A DNA stretch of 64,000 nucleotides from Vibrio crassostreae (GTDB taxonomy: Bacteria > Pseudomonadota > Gammaproteobacteria > Enterobacterales > Vibrionaceae), in NCBI RefSeq assembly GCF_024347415.1, contig NZ_AP025476.1:1426001-1490000 (forward strand). Reading direction: 5' to 3'. Below are positions 45,659 to 54,805 of this stretch, piece after piece. The stretch's first letter is position 1. Every line of letters starts with the position of its first letter. The notes below the pieces were generated by a model. It was not told the DNA's origin and did not search any database. It was given only the letters and a program-made list of their open reading frames with translations. The position numbers and the translations under genes are program-made.

Positions 45659-48049
45659 TTAACTGTATTCAGGCAAACTCCCTTTCTTCCACGCTGCGAT
45701 AAAATCATCTTCTTTTAAGGGCTTAGATAGTAAGAACCCTTGTACTTCCTGGCATCCTTTGTTTCGAACATAATCTAACTGACTCACGGTTTCTACGCCT
45801 TCTGCAATGATATTGAGATCATAAATTTTGGCCATTTCTATGATCACTTCGATAAGCTGTTTGTCTGTTGATTCAGAGTCAATTGCGTTGACGAACATAC
45901 GGTCGATCTTAAGCGTATCAATAGGATAATTTATTAGTTGGCTAAAGGCCGTATAGCCGGTACCAAAATCGTCAAGAGAAACTTTCACTCCGAGTTCTTT
46001 CAATGCCTTAAGTCTCTCAATATTTTGTTCATCACCGGGTATAAAGCAGGTTTCGGTGATTTCCATTTCAACCATGTGGGCTGGAATCTCATAGCGCGTC
46101 AGTAACCCAGAAAGTACATTAACAAAGTCGGAATTATGGAGCTGCCAAGATGAGAAGTTAATCGCTAATGTACCATCAAAATTCAGCTCTTCTATCCAGC
46201 CGGACAGCGTTTGCAGAGCATTTTCAAAAACCCAATAATCAATATGTTTAATTAAACCTGACGATTCTGCTACAGGTATAAAATCCGCTGGCCCGTAGGA
46301 GAGAAGAGCCTCGTGGCTTGTACGGATTAGAACTTCTGCACCTTTTATTTTACCTTTTTCGATATCATAAACTGGCATATAGGTTAGATAGAACTCGTTA
46401 GATTTAATCGCCTCTTTCAAGTCTTCATTAATTTGAGTATGACGCTTTATTTCTCTATCCATCTCTTTTGAGTAGAATTGATAATGGTTTCTTCCCGCGA
46501 CATTTTTGCAGGCATACATCGCTGAATCAGCATTGTTAACCAGTTCGGTGACAGAGCTAGCATCATCAGGGTAAACGGAAATACCGACACTGACCCCAAT
46601 ATCAAATTGAGTACCATCCACCTCGAAGCCGTCCTCAAAGAGAGAGAGAATTCGATGGGCAAATTCGGTAAGTATATCTAAGTCGTCCAATCCACCAACT
46701 ATGATGGCAAACTCATCCCCAGATAGCCTGGCGAACTCAAGCTCAGAGATAGTTAGATTTCCCCACTCAAAATCAACAAAGCTCTCGACAAGGCGTTCTG
46801 CAAACACTACGAATAAGTGGTCACCAACATGATGTCCGTACTTGTCATTTACGTGTTTAAAGTTATCAATATCAAAGTAGATAACGGCGCACTTTGTATC
46901 TGTTTCGGTGCAGTTACTCATTATACGCGTGATATCTAGATTGAATTTTTTCCTATTTGGTAAGCCCGTCAGAGAGTCTCTTTTTGCCAGATCATCGAGA
47001 TCAGTAATCAAATTAATGTACTTATTGGTAAGGATGGAGACTTCGTCGTTACTTTTGGAACGCTCTATGTAGACTAAGTCATTATGATTTACGGACTCTA
47101 CTTTCTTAGTCAGTCTCTCCACTGGCTTAATGATTTGTTTTACGATAAGCCACTTTAGTAGTAAGAAAGTGACAGCAGTTACTGACAAAACAATAACAGC
47201 GTAAAGAGGTTGAAAGGGTTTATACAACTCATTAAGGTGTATTTGAGATAGGCAAACCTTGATAGACCATAAGTTATGTATTAACTGAAAACCCAATTCA
47301 TAACCTGGCAGGGTAATATCTTCTATCTGTTCTTCGTTCCCCAGCGAATGCGAAGTAGCATTAGGTTTAAGTATTAGTTGAGCATCGGGACCAAGCTTAC
47401 TTTTCACAGATTCTTGAAATTCATCGTAGTGCCTAACCTTAGAGCGAACCACTGCAGTAAGTAACGTCTGTCCATAAGAAAAGGTTGGGACAGTAAAACT
47501 CTGCTCAGGTGTAAATGTTTTTACAACCAAAAATTCAGGGCCTTCAACACCATCGTTCAGTTTGTAGGTAGCAGCGTTAACGTGAGCCACACCTTTCAAA
47601 TCTAATGCTTGTTGAATCGTAACAAGGTGATCCGTCACAACCGTATCAGCAGAGTATTTTGCAAATGGATCCGACGTATTAAAGTAGATAAGCTCTTTGC
47701 CATTAATATCCACTAGAGCAAAGCTCTCGATCGAGCTGTGATTGAGCTTTAATTGATTGATATAAGCCGTTAGCTCTTTCTCCGTGTAATATTGAGCAGT
47801 GTCATCATATATTTCAATAAGATACTTTTGAATGTAGTAGTTCTCTAGACTCATTCTAATCGCAGAATCGAGCTCTCTAAGCGCTTCATTAAGCTCATGA
47901 GAGATATGAGTAAGTTCACTTTGTAATTGTTCCGATAGCGACGAGTTCAGTTGCATTTTTTGACTGGTATACGAAAACACTCCGGCGATGGAGAAAATTA
48001 CCACCATAACAGGGAGCAGAATATAATTGATCTTTAGCGACAGTTTCAT
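45659..48049 (-). CDS. mbaA: MbaA-like membrane GGDEF-EAL c-di-GMP sensor/phosphodiesterase
   Basis: A 796-aa protein. One membrane helix at about 8-28, a periplasmic sensor of about 240 residues, and a second helix near 272-298 lead to a HAMP-like linker. A GGDEF domain with variant signature SGDEF near 443 follows. The EAL domain has EVL in place of EAL near 570, but keeps NFSSW, EITET, LDDFGTGYTAF, LKIDRMFV, AEGVET and QGFLL. V. cholerae MbaA has this architecture and responds to norspermidine through NspS. The gene overlaps the PotD-like partner by 4 bp. Net phosphodiesterase activity switched by the partner is the known model. Confidence 0.85.
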   Translation of the reverse strand: MKLSLKINYILLPVMVVIFSIAGVFSYTSQKMQLNSSLSEQLQSELTHISHELNEALRELDSAIRMSLENYYIQKYLIEIYDDTAQYYTEKELTAYINQLKLNHSSIESFALVDINGKELIYFNTSDPFAKYSADTVVTDHLVTIQQALDLKGVAHVNAATYKLNDGVEGPEFLVVKTFTPEQSFTVPTFSYGQTLLTAVVRSKVRHYDEFQESVKSKLGPDAQLILKPNATSHSLGNEEQIEDITLPGYELGFQLIHNLWSIKVCLSQIHLNELYKPFQPLYAVIVLSVTAVTFLLLKWLIVKQIIKPVERLTKKVESVNHNDLVYIERSKSNDEVSILTNKYINLITDLDDLAKRDSLTGLPNRKKFNLDITRIMSNCTETDTKCAVIYFDIDNFKHVNDKYGHHVGDHLFVVFAERLVESFVDFEWGNLTISELEFARLSGDEFAIIVGGLDDLDILTEFAHRILSLFEDGFEVDGTQFDIGVSVGISVYPDDASSVTELVNNADSAMYACKNVAGRNHYQFYSKEMDREIKRHTQINEDLKEAIKSNEFYLTYMPVYDIEKGKIKGAEVLIRTSHEALLSYGPADFIPVAESSGLIKHIDYWVFENALQTLSGWIEELNFDGTLAINFSSWQLHNSDFVNVLSGLLTRYEIPAHMVEMEITETCFIPGDEQNIERLKALKELGVKVSLDDFGTGYTAFSQLINYPIDTLKIDRMFVNAIDSESTDKQLIEVIIEMAKIYDLNIIAEGVETVSQLDYVRNKGCQEVQGFLLSKPLKEDDFIAAWKKGSLPEYS

Positions 48050-49098
48050 TTTTTTGTTTTATATCTTTGGTTATGAATAACAAAGAGTATTTGGCTTCTC
48101 AGGTCTGAAGCTTCTTTGCTTAGTGTCTTATAGGTAAACGATGAACCGCTGTCTAATCCCGTTGGGAACAACTCTTCATCTAACAGATAATCATCAGATG
48201 CTAAGCCCAAAACGTGTCTGTTCGAGCTTGCGAACCACATCTCTTCTGCATTTAATGCCGATCTTTCAGGTGTGTTAATAAAGTTAAGGAACTCTATCGA
48301 CGCTTTGCTAATAGGCCTGTCTTTATGGACACTAAAGCATTCATGCCACATCAAAGTACCTTCTTGAGGAATGGTATAGATCCAATCATCTTGCTCTGTA
48401 TACGACGCTATTTGTTCTTTTTCTCCTGAATAGATAACGGCAACTTCCATTTTAGAGCCAGATTTTTTATCTAGAGCGTAGCCAATAGCCGCTCTTATTA
48501 CTAATAGCTGTTCACGGACCTTCATTAACAGTTTGTACGCTTGTGCCAATTCGACTTCATTTTCGGTCATAGGATCGAACCCTAACGCCAATAATGCGAT
48601 TGCAATGGTATCTACATCGTCATCAGGAATCACAACCGTTTGAGGGTGTTTTAATGCGTAGTCGAAAACGTCCATCCAAGAGGTTATACCTTCGGCGACT
48701 TTTGAAGACCGAAATGCGACCCCCATGGTACCGTTAGAGTACGGGATTCCAATGCCCCCGCAAGCTCTGCGAGATACCTCAGTAAAGTTTGAATTACCTT
48801 CCTTCAAAGTATTAGATAAATCGCCTAAAATGCTTGCTCTGCCCAGTTCACCAATGGTTTGCCCGTCAATGATAAACAAATCATAGGCTAGGGCTTTGCC
48901 AGAGTACACCACGGCATCACGCAGCATTTCATTTTCAAAATAAACTTGAGAAACGGTATGACCGTACCGTTCTTCAAACTCTTCTATCAGAGTGTCAGAG
49001 ATATAGTCTTCCCACGTGAAAATTTTTAGCTCTTCAGCAAAACTCTGTGCTGACAAAAAAATAGAAAAAGTTAAAGCAAAACAAGTTATGAAACGCAT
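48046..49098 (-). CDS. nspS: NspS-like periplasmic polyamine-binding sensor protein
   Basis: Starting at the ATG at 49098 gives 350 aa with a clean signal peptide (to SFAEE) and AGG six bases upstream; the GTG at 49125 lacks such a site. The mature part is PotD-like: LKIFTWEDYISDTLIEEFEE, then YDLFIIDGQTI and MWHECFSVHKD. In V. cholerae NspS binds norspermidine and signals through MbaA rather than feeding a transporter. No ABC transporter genes are adjacent, and the mbaA-like gene overlaps its 3' end, which supports the sensory role. Confidence 0.83.
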   Translation of the reverse strand: MRFITCFALTFSIFLSAQSFAEELKIFTWEDYISDTLIEEFEERYGHTVSQVYFENEMLRDAVVYSGKALAYDLFIIDGQTIGELGRASILGDLSNTLKEGNSNFTEVSRRACGGIGIPYSNGTMGVAFRSSKVAEGITSWMDVFDYALKHPQTVVIPDDDVDTIAIALLALGFDPMTENEVELAQAYKLLMKVREQLLVIRAAIGYALDKKSGSKMEVAVIYSGEKEQIASYTEQDDWIYTIPQEGTLMWHECFSVHKDRPISKASIEFLNFINTPERSALNAEEMWFASSNRHVLGLASDDYLLDEELFPTGLDSGSSFTYKTLSKEASDLRSQILFVIHNQRYKTKK

Positions 49099-49125
49099 CA
49101 GATACCTATTACTAATTGTTTTCAC

Positions 49126-49545
49126 TGGAGTTTAACCATAACGTTGGTTTTGGTCTTATTTATCAAATATAGACGTAATTGTACCTCATTCTTCAATATA
49201 TTAGTGAGATGTATATTAGGGATCGTGCAAATAGTTGATTTGTGGGACTAGAGTCGACATAGAGAATTGAAAGTGTAAAACACCGTTAAACGTTATTTTT
49301 CATATTGGATCAAATCGGAGCATGTTCTTTACAACTACAACTACAACTACAACTACAACATCACCAACTTGCAACTCGACGTCGTCAGTTTACTTTGAGA
49401 AAAAGTACTGAAATTCCAGTAGCTCGATCTTCCACGGAGTAATTACGTTAATGCGGAATGGGGCTAAATATTTGTTGGTGCAGTTCAGGGATGATGAAGA
49501 GCAGTTTCTAGCGCCCCATAAACCCAAAACAGCTGCGCCCTGCAT
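49126..49545. other. 420-bp intergenic region with an ACAACT repeat
   Basis: It holds the nspS promoter and the 3' flank of the Lrp gene. Apart from the short repeat at 49331-49358 nothing stands out. Confidence 0.6.
49331..49358. repeat. Hexanucleotide tandem repeat (ACAACT)4 plus partial copy
   Basis: Four perfect ACAACT units and a trailing ACAA in the nspS upstream region, about 230 bp from its start. Confidence 0.9.
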
Positions 49546-50001
49546 TTACCTCACAGGCAGCTTGGTCTTTGTTTTTACCTGACCGAAGGCAAAGCTGGAT
49601 TCAATAGAAGCAATATTGGGCAGGCGAGTTAATTGCTTGCGGATGAACTGCTCGTAGCTTTTGAGCGATTCACTCACTACATGCAATAGGTAGTCGTGAT
49701 TGCCCGTCATCAGAAAGCACTCTAACACCTCGTCAATCATTTCGATGTGCTGTTCAAAGTCGCGCATGTTCTCTTCAGTGGGTTTTTCAAGTTTCACCAA
49801 CACAAACACATTCACAGGCAAGCCACATGCTTCTTGGTCGACACTGGCGTGATAGCCGCGAATAATCCCTTGTTTCTCTAATGCGCGAACTCGGCGCAAG
49901 CATGGAGAGGGTGACAGTGCCACGCGATCGGCTAACTCTTGATTAGTCAGCCGAGCGTTGCTTTGCAGTTCAGCCAGTATTTTCTTGTCGATCTCATCCA
50001 T
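49546..50001 (-). CDS. Lrp/AsnC family transcriptional regulator
   Basis: A 151-aa regulator from the ATG at 50001 (GGGA seven bases upstream). The N-terminal helix-turn-helix is visible in MDEIDKKILAELQSN, LTNQELADRVALSPSPCLRRVRALEKQG. The RAM ligand domain follows with VFVLVKLEKP and ECFLMTGNHDYLL. It is divergent from a PLP-dependent sulfur-amino-acid enzyme with 140 bp between starts. It probably controls that gene in response to an amino acid. Confidence 0.93.
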   Translation of the reverse strand: MDEIDKKILAELQSNARLTNQELADRVALSPSPCLRRVRALEKQGIIRGYHASVDQEACGLPVNVFVLVKLEKPTEENMRDFEQHIEMIDEVLECFLMTGNHDYLLHVVSESLKSYEQFIRKQLTRLPNIASIESSFAFGQVKTKTKLPVR

Positions 50002-50143
50002 TGGCATATCCCATCAATATTGAAGTTTATTTGGCAATATTATTGCTCAAAGTGTATGTCTTACTTCGCAAATAGCAATTTTTAGCATCTGTGCAAAACT
50101 AAAATTAAAGGAGGAACAATAAGCATGGAATGACTTAGGAATT

Positions 50144-51955
50144 ATGAATACATCAACTCAACTTAGCCCGCTGCGTAAAACAACCAAACATGAACAAGCA
50201 GAAGCCCTAGCCATTGAGCAAGCAAAGCACTTTGGTATCGACCCAAACAGTGATTACGGCATCACGCTTATCGAACTGGCGACGACACTGTACAAAGCCA
50301 ATACCAAGACTCACGACCTTTGGGCATTGACCGTTGATGGACTTTCAGAACTCGATAAAAGTGACCGAATCGCTTGGTTTAACGCCAAACGCTTCTTGTC
50401 ATTCCAGATAGCTAAAATCCTCGATAACCTACAAAATCCGATGCGTGCCACTTACCAATCCATTGCCACCAATAATGGTCATTTTGCGTCTAAAGGTGCG
50501 TATCCAATTTTCGATAATGTGGCTGCTATCTTCTCGGCAAGCCCGGTTATTACGCGCACTGCCACGTATTTGTTTGCGTGCACAGAATGGATTGAAGATG
50601 CGTTCAACGGTAAAGAGCCGCTGCACGATATCTATTCTCGACTGCTTAACCCAACATCGATTTCACTGGCTAACCACATGGTTGATATTGAGGCAGGCTC
50701 TAGAGCCAACGAATACCTCGCGTGGAACTTTAATTCTGGCATGGCGGCCATTGATGGGTTGTTGAGTCACTTGCTCGGCCATGAGGACATTGTATTGGCT
50801 TCACGTAACATCTATGGCGGTTCTTACCAGCTGTTGGAAGATTGGTTTGGTAAGCCTTCGAATCTGAATATCGCGGTAGAGTGGGTGGATGGTTACTCAG
50901 GTGATGAGTTTGCGACTCGCCTTGATGAGGTTGCCGAAAAATACTCTGATCGCCTCGCCGCGGGTAAGAAGATCTACGTTTACCTTGAGTCACCGTGTAA
51001 CCCGCATGGATACGTGTTGGATGTTGCGAGTATAAGCAAAGCTGGTCACGTTCGTGGTTGGGATGTGATTGTTGACTCGACAGTAGGCACCCCATTGCTG
51101 CACCCAGTACTCAAACGCGACGATGTGATGGAAAGGCCAGACTATGTCGTTCATTCCTACACCAAAGAACTGGCGGGTTCTGGCACCACAACGGCTGGGG
51201 TTGTGATTGGCCGCAATGAGACTATGTTTGTGCCGAAAGGAGAGGAGGTCACTTTCACCAAACCTAACGGCGATAAGGCAACCATTCCATGGAACGAAAC
51301 GCTGTTTTGGAATGTGTATTACATCAAAGGCGCTTTCTTAGATGCAGACAAAGCGTTTGAAGTGCTCAATGGCATGAAAACCTATGAGATGCGTGTGGTG
51401 CAAAAAACGATTAATACACTGACTCTCGCAAAGATCTTTGATGCTCACCCGGACATCAATGTGTCGTGTCCTGCTTTGCCAGACTGTGATAACTATGAGC
51501 ATTGCCAGAACAACATGTACTTAGGATTACCCGCGGCGCTGTTTACTATCGATATGGAAGGGAACGGCCATCGTGCACCAATCAATCGAGATGGGTTTAA
51601 ACAGTTCTTCGATATGCTTGAGCCCGCAATCGGTATGCAAGTGAGCCTAGGGCAAACCAATACAGTCGCGTTATGTCCGGCACTGACCACGCACTCAGAG
51701 CTGAGCGACGAGGCTCTCAATGAAGCCGGCATCAGACCAACCACAATGCGTATCTCTATTGGCTTAGAAGATCCTCGCATGTTCATTGCTCATATTATCG
51801 AAGCAGCGAAGTTATCGATTGACCGCAAACACGCTGATTTCTCATCGAGCTTCCCGAGTAACGACCGTATCGATGAAATCTATATGCAAACTTATATGGA
51901 TGTACACCAGAGGTTTGTGAAGAACTTGCCGAAGTTTAGTCAGCTCACTCAGTAA
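50144..51955 (+). CDS. Cys/Met-metabolism-type PLP-dependent enzyme, unusually long
   Basis: A 603-aa fold-type I PLP enzyme of the trans-sulfuration family (cystathionine synthases/lyases, methionine gamma-lyase). The Schiff-base Lys is Lys341 in HSYTKELAGSGTTTAG. Other family phrases are NFNSGMAAIDGLLSHLL, RNIYGGSYQLLEDWF, YLESPCNPHG and the late RISIGLEDP. Typical members have about 400 residues; this one has an extra N-terminal part of about 150 residues and an insert around 370-400. AGGA precedes the ATG. The divergent Lrp/AsnC gene suggests amino-acid control. The exact reaction cannot be read from the sequence. Confidence 0.85.
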   Translation: MNTSTQLSPLRKTTKHEQAEALAIEQAKHFGIDPNSDYGITLIELATTLYKANTKTHDLWALTVDGLSELDKSDRIAWFNAKRFLSFQIAKILDNLQNPMRATYQSIATNNGHFASKGAYPIFDNVAAIFSASPVITRTATYLFACTEWIEDAFNGKEPLHDIYSRLLNPTSISLANHMVDIEAGSRANEYLAWNFNSGMAAIDGLLSHLLGHEDIVLASRNIYGGSYQLLEDWFGKPSNLNIAVEWVDGYSGDEFATRLDEVAEKYSDRLAAGKKIYVYLESPCNPHGYVLDVASISKAGHVRGWDVIVDSTVGTPLLHPVLKRDDVMERPDYVVHSYTKELAGSGTTTAGVVIGRNETMFVPKGEEVTFTKPNGDKATIPWNETLFWNVYYIKGAFLDADKAFEVLNGMKTYEMRVVQKTINTLTLAKIFDAHPDINVSCPALPDCDNYEHCQNNMYLGLPAALFTIDMEGNGHRAPINRDGFKQFFDMLEPAIGMQVSLGQTNTVALCPALTTHSELSDEALNEAGIRPTTMRISIGLEDPRMFIAHIIEAAKLSIDRKHADFSSSFPSNDRIDEIYMQTYMDVHQRFVKNLPKFSQLTQ

Positions 51956-51964
51956 ATAAAAAAA

Positions 51965-51998
51965 CACCCTGCTGACTTATTAATCGGCAGGGTGCTTA
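51965..51998 (+). terminator. Rho-independent terminator after the PLP enzyme
   Basis: CACCCTGCTGA / TCGGCAGGGTG stem with an A run before it, so it may serve the opposing 81-aa gene as well. Confidence 0.75.
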
Positions 51999-52013
51999 TC
52001 TCTAACCAATTTC

Positions 52014-52259
52014 TTAGTCCTTGGTCTGATGACCAGTCTTCTTGGCGAACTTTTGCATAGCCTCAGCAAAGGTTGTTGTCCCGCCTTTCGCTTTAACTTG
52101 AACGACTTTATAACCTAGCTTTTCCAGTGCTTGGCGCTCTGCTAAAACCGCTTTATCGTCTGGCAGACTACCCTGTACAGGCTGATGAATGTAGCACCCT
52201 TCTAGTTGACCATCTTCGACCAGTTGGTGGTGTTTCAGTGCATTGATATCAAAATTCAT
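52014..52259 (-). CDS. Small hypothetical protein
   Basis: An 81-aa soluble protein that starts MNFDINALKHHQLVEDGQ and has a central helix (DDKAVLAERQALEKLGYKVV) and basic tail. Codon use and the convergent terminator support a real gene. Family not recognised. Confidence 0.6.
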   Translation of the reverse strand: MNFDINALKHHQLVEDGQLEGCYIHQPVQGSLPDDKAVLAERQALEKLGYKVVQVKAKGGTTTFAEAMQKFAKKTGHQTKD

Positions 52260-52515
52260 AGTCAGTCTTTTCGTTTAAATGGAGAGTCTCTGTGGCAAAG
52301 GCCGCAAGTCTTTATAATTCTATGGTTTGTACCATACGGCATTTTAACTATAAGAAGCTAGTGCAAATACAGTAATCAGATACCAAGAAGTCAATCTCAA
52401 TACTTTTGCTTAACTGAACGTGATCGCGTGTCATCAAATGGCAATTAACGCTTACTACTGGTGGGTAATATGGCGTCAGATTTCAGAGCACCACTACTAA
52501 CTAAGAGAGTGTTTT

Positions 52516-52647
52516 ATGTTCAAGAAAACACTGATTGCCGCTTCTTTAGCTATGACAGCAGCTTACTCAATTGCTGCCCCTGCGCCCGTTCAGGAAACGG
52601 CACCAGTCGCTGTATGTACTGGTTTCAATCACAGATTGATAAATTGA
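52516..52647 (+). CDS. Short secreted peptide or remnant of an exported protein
   Basis: A 43-aa frame with a textbook signal peptide (MFKKTLIAASLAMTAAYSIA, then AP). Only about 22 residues would remain after cleavage, with one Cys. A GAGAG lies about nine bases before the ATG. The signal matches those of larger Vibrio secreted proteins, so a truncated gene is as likely as a true small protein. Confidence 0.45.
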   Translation: MFKKTLIAASLAMTAAYSIAAPAPVQETAPVAVCTGFNHRLIN

Positions 52648-52664
52648 AGCGCTGTAACACTCTT

Positions 52665-53294
52665 CTATTGGCATAGCTCGCAATAGCTTGGTTGATTGGA
52701 GAGTGAATCAAGGCTTAACGTTGCCAATGTTTCTTTGAAAGGGGAGTTTTGTAAGGCGGTGGAGAGGGTGTCAACTTCCTTAGTCGAGAGCAAACTGGCG
52801 TGCCTAAACAGAACGTAATCTAATGCAACGTGTAGATATAACGTTGAGAAATCTGGCTGAAGTAAATCATGGGTGTTATTCAGTTGTTTGACAAGTGATT
52901 GAACACTTCTTTGAATACCTTCCTTTCCTCTAACTGTCAGCACATTTTGCTCAGCGTCAAAGCGGCTCAATGCAGCGCAGCGAAATGCTACTTCCATGAG
53001 AGTCTTACTCATTCCTAATAACGACATGCGTTCATCGTCACTCGTCTTGGTTGTTGTGAGTGTCGTAGTTGGGTAAGTTTGTAATAGAAACTCACAAATC
53101 ATTAAGCTCTCGGTGAGTGCAATACCATCACTGGTTTCTAGAACCGGAATGGTACTAAATGGATTGATTGTGACTAATGCTTGGGGTGTCTGCCATGGAT
53201 CGACCCATTCAAGTTCAAGGGGTGCATTACATAGATAGGCAGTGGCCACCACCGCTCGTGAGAATGGTGAGGTATCATTTAAATACAGTTTCAT
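52665..53294 (-). CDS. Glutathione S-transferase family protein
   Basis: A 209-aa protein from the ATG at 53294 (AAGGA upstream); the longer frame from 53504 runs into the end of the MFS gene and has no GST content. The N-terminal thioredoxin fold reads MKLYLNDTSPFSRAVVATAYL, NPFSTIPVLETSDG and LTESLMICEFL, with the cis-Pro and the Glu-Ser pair that hold glutathione. The C-terminal domain is helical. It follows the MFS gene by 14 bp, so the two form an operon. Confidence 0.88.
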   Translation of the reverse strand: MKLYLNDTSPFSRAVVATAYLCNAPLELEWVDPWQTPQALVTINPFSTIPVLETSDGIALTESLMICEFLLQTYPTTTLTTTKTSDDERMSLLGMSKTLMEVAFRCAALSRFDAEQNVLTVRGKEGIQRSVQSLVKQLNNTHDLLQPDFSTLYLHVALDYVLFRHASLLSTKEVDTLSTALQNSPFKETLATLSLDSLSNQPSYCELCQ

Positions 53295-53308
53295 GAGCGA
53301 TTCCTTTG

Positions 53309-54511
53309 CTAAGAACTTATTTGAGCAGTGTTTAGTCCCTGCTGTTTGGTTGATGTAAATGCAATGCAGAGTATTGATAAAATCAGCGCACTCGCACTGA
53401 GCATAAATAGGACGTTGTAGCTGGTGAGTTGCGGAGCGTACTGAGCCATAACAAAGCCAACCACGCCTTGCGAAACAGCAAAGGCCATTGTCATTGCTCC
53501 CCAAGATTTAGTGTGGAGCTGCGTGCCAACGAGTTCTAAGGTGTAAGTTGAGACGAGTGTTACGATACCCGGAGTGAACATACCGACGAGTAGCGACGAA
53601 ACAAAAAGCGCAACTTCACCTGTGTTTATTAACGGAAGCGCAACGCCAGTCGCCTTACAAATAAAGGCAGCTAATAGCGCTTTTTTGAGCCCAACCTTAT
53701 CACCCAATATACCGGTCACTATTGGCCCGAGCGCCGATCCGATACCAAATACGGCCCAATAAAAGCCGCCGCTAGCAAAACTCATCCCCAGCTCACGAAC
53801 AATATAGTCGACCCAAAAAAGAGTATGAGGTAAGTAACCAATAGCGCTAAAGGTATAGGCTAAAAGTACAAGTCGAATACTGACACGTTTACGCTTAGAC
53901 AAGTCCCTAAACGAAGCTGGGCTCATCGCACAATCACTCTGTTTAGCCTCAAGACTCCATGTTTTCCATGTCAGAACAGTTGCTAGAAAAGCGATGGCTC
54001 CCATACCTAACCATGCGCTTTCCACACTTTGATAGATAAGCAGAGGTATGATCGTTCCTGAGAGCATGGCACCAAGCCCGATCCCTGAGAATACGACGCC
54101 ACTGATTCTTGCTTTCATCTCTTGTGGATGAAGGCTAGCAATCATGGGTGGTGCGAGCACCATAAGAATGGCTCCCGATATTCCTGCAATGGTTCTCAAT
54201 GTTAAAAACCATTCAAAGGGGGCAGTCTTTAAGGCACAACCAAGATAACTAAAGCTGCTCAATAAAAGAGAGGTGCGTATGAGTGTACCGCTTGAATAGT
54301 ATCGCTGTAGAAAGCTTGAAGCGGGAGCCCCAAAGATATAGCCAATGAGCGTGGCAGCGCCAAGGGTTGACGCATCTTCACTTGAGAACCATCCGCTCTG
54401 TATGAGCACAGGCATCAAAGCAATGTAGGCAAAGCGGCCAATGCCATTGCCGACTAATGTTGCCGCAAGCCCTGCGAAAGTGGCGCGGTTTAAGAGTTTC
54501 ATTTGCTGCAT
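53309..54511 (-). CDS. YbfB/YjiJ-family MFS transporter
   Basis: A 400-aa protein with about twelve membrane helices. The N-terminal phrase LVGNGIGRFAYIALMPVLIQ is typical of the YbfB/YjiJ family. AGG six bases before the Met at 54511 supports that start. Pairing with a GST suggests export of an electrophile or its conjugate, but the substrate is not known. Confidence 0.85.
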   Translation of the reverse strand: MQQMKLLNRATFAGLAATLVGNGIGRFAYIALMPVLIQSGWFSSEDASTLGAATLIGYIFGAPASSFLQRYYSSGTLIRTSLLLSSFSYLGCALKTAPFEWFLTLRTIAGISGAILMVLAPPMIASLHPQEMKARISGVVFSGIGLGAMLSGTIIPLLIYQSVESAWLGMGAIAFLATVLTWKTWSLEAKQSDCAMSPASFRDLSKRKRVSIRLVLLAYTFSAIGYLPHTLFWVDYIVRELGMSFASGGFYWAVFGIGSALGPIVTGILGDKVGLKKALLAAFICKATGVALPLINTGEVALFVSSLLVGMFTPGIVTLVSTYTLELVGTQLHTKSWGAMTMAFAVSQGVVGFVMAQYAPQLTSYNVLFMLSASALILSILCIAFTSTKQQGLNTAQISS

Positions 54512-54805
54512 GTCGCGCCTGATGTTTGTGTTTGTAACATCACGCTAACATTTTAATCTGAGTGCTCTCAAATGAGTTTTTACTCTAATGCTTGGAGTTT
54601 GATGGTGATTTATATTCTCTGTAAATGTCAGATCGGTCATTTACATCGTCAATCTGTTTGTGATGGTAGGGAAGGGGGAAATGGACTATCAACTATTGCA
54701 AGAGTTGGGGAAAGTATCTGGGAGTTTACTTTTCTATATTCTGATTAATTATTTGTTCCACCACACCATTCAATATTCCCAGAATCATGGCCTTCAATTG
54801 GATAT

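Noticed and set aside
53295..53504. Extended GST N-terminus
   Set aside because: The extension lies over the MFS 3' end and has no GST content; 53294 has AAGGA and the true beta strand.
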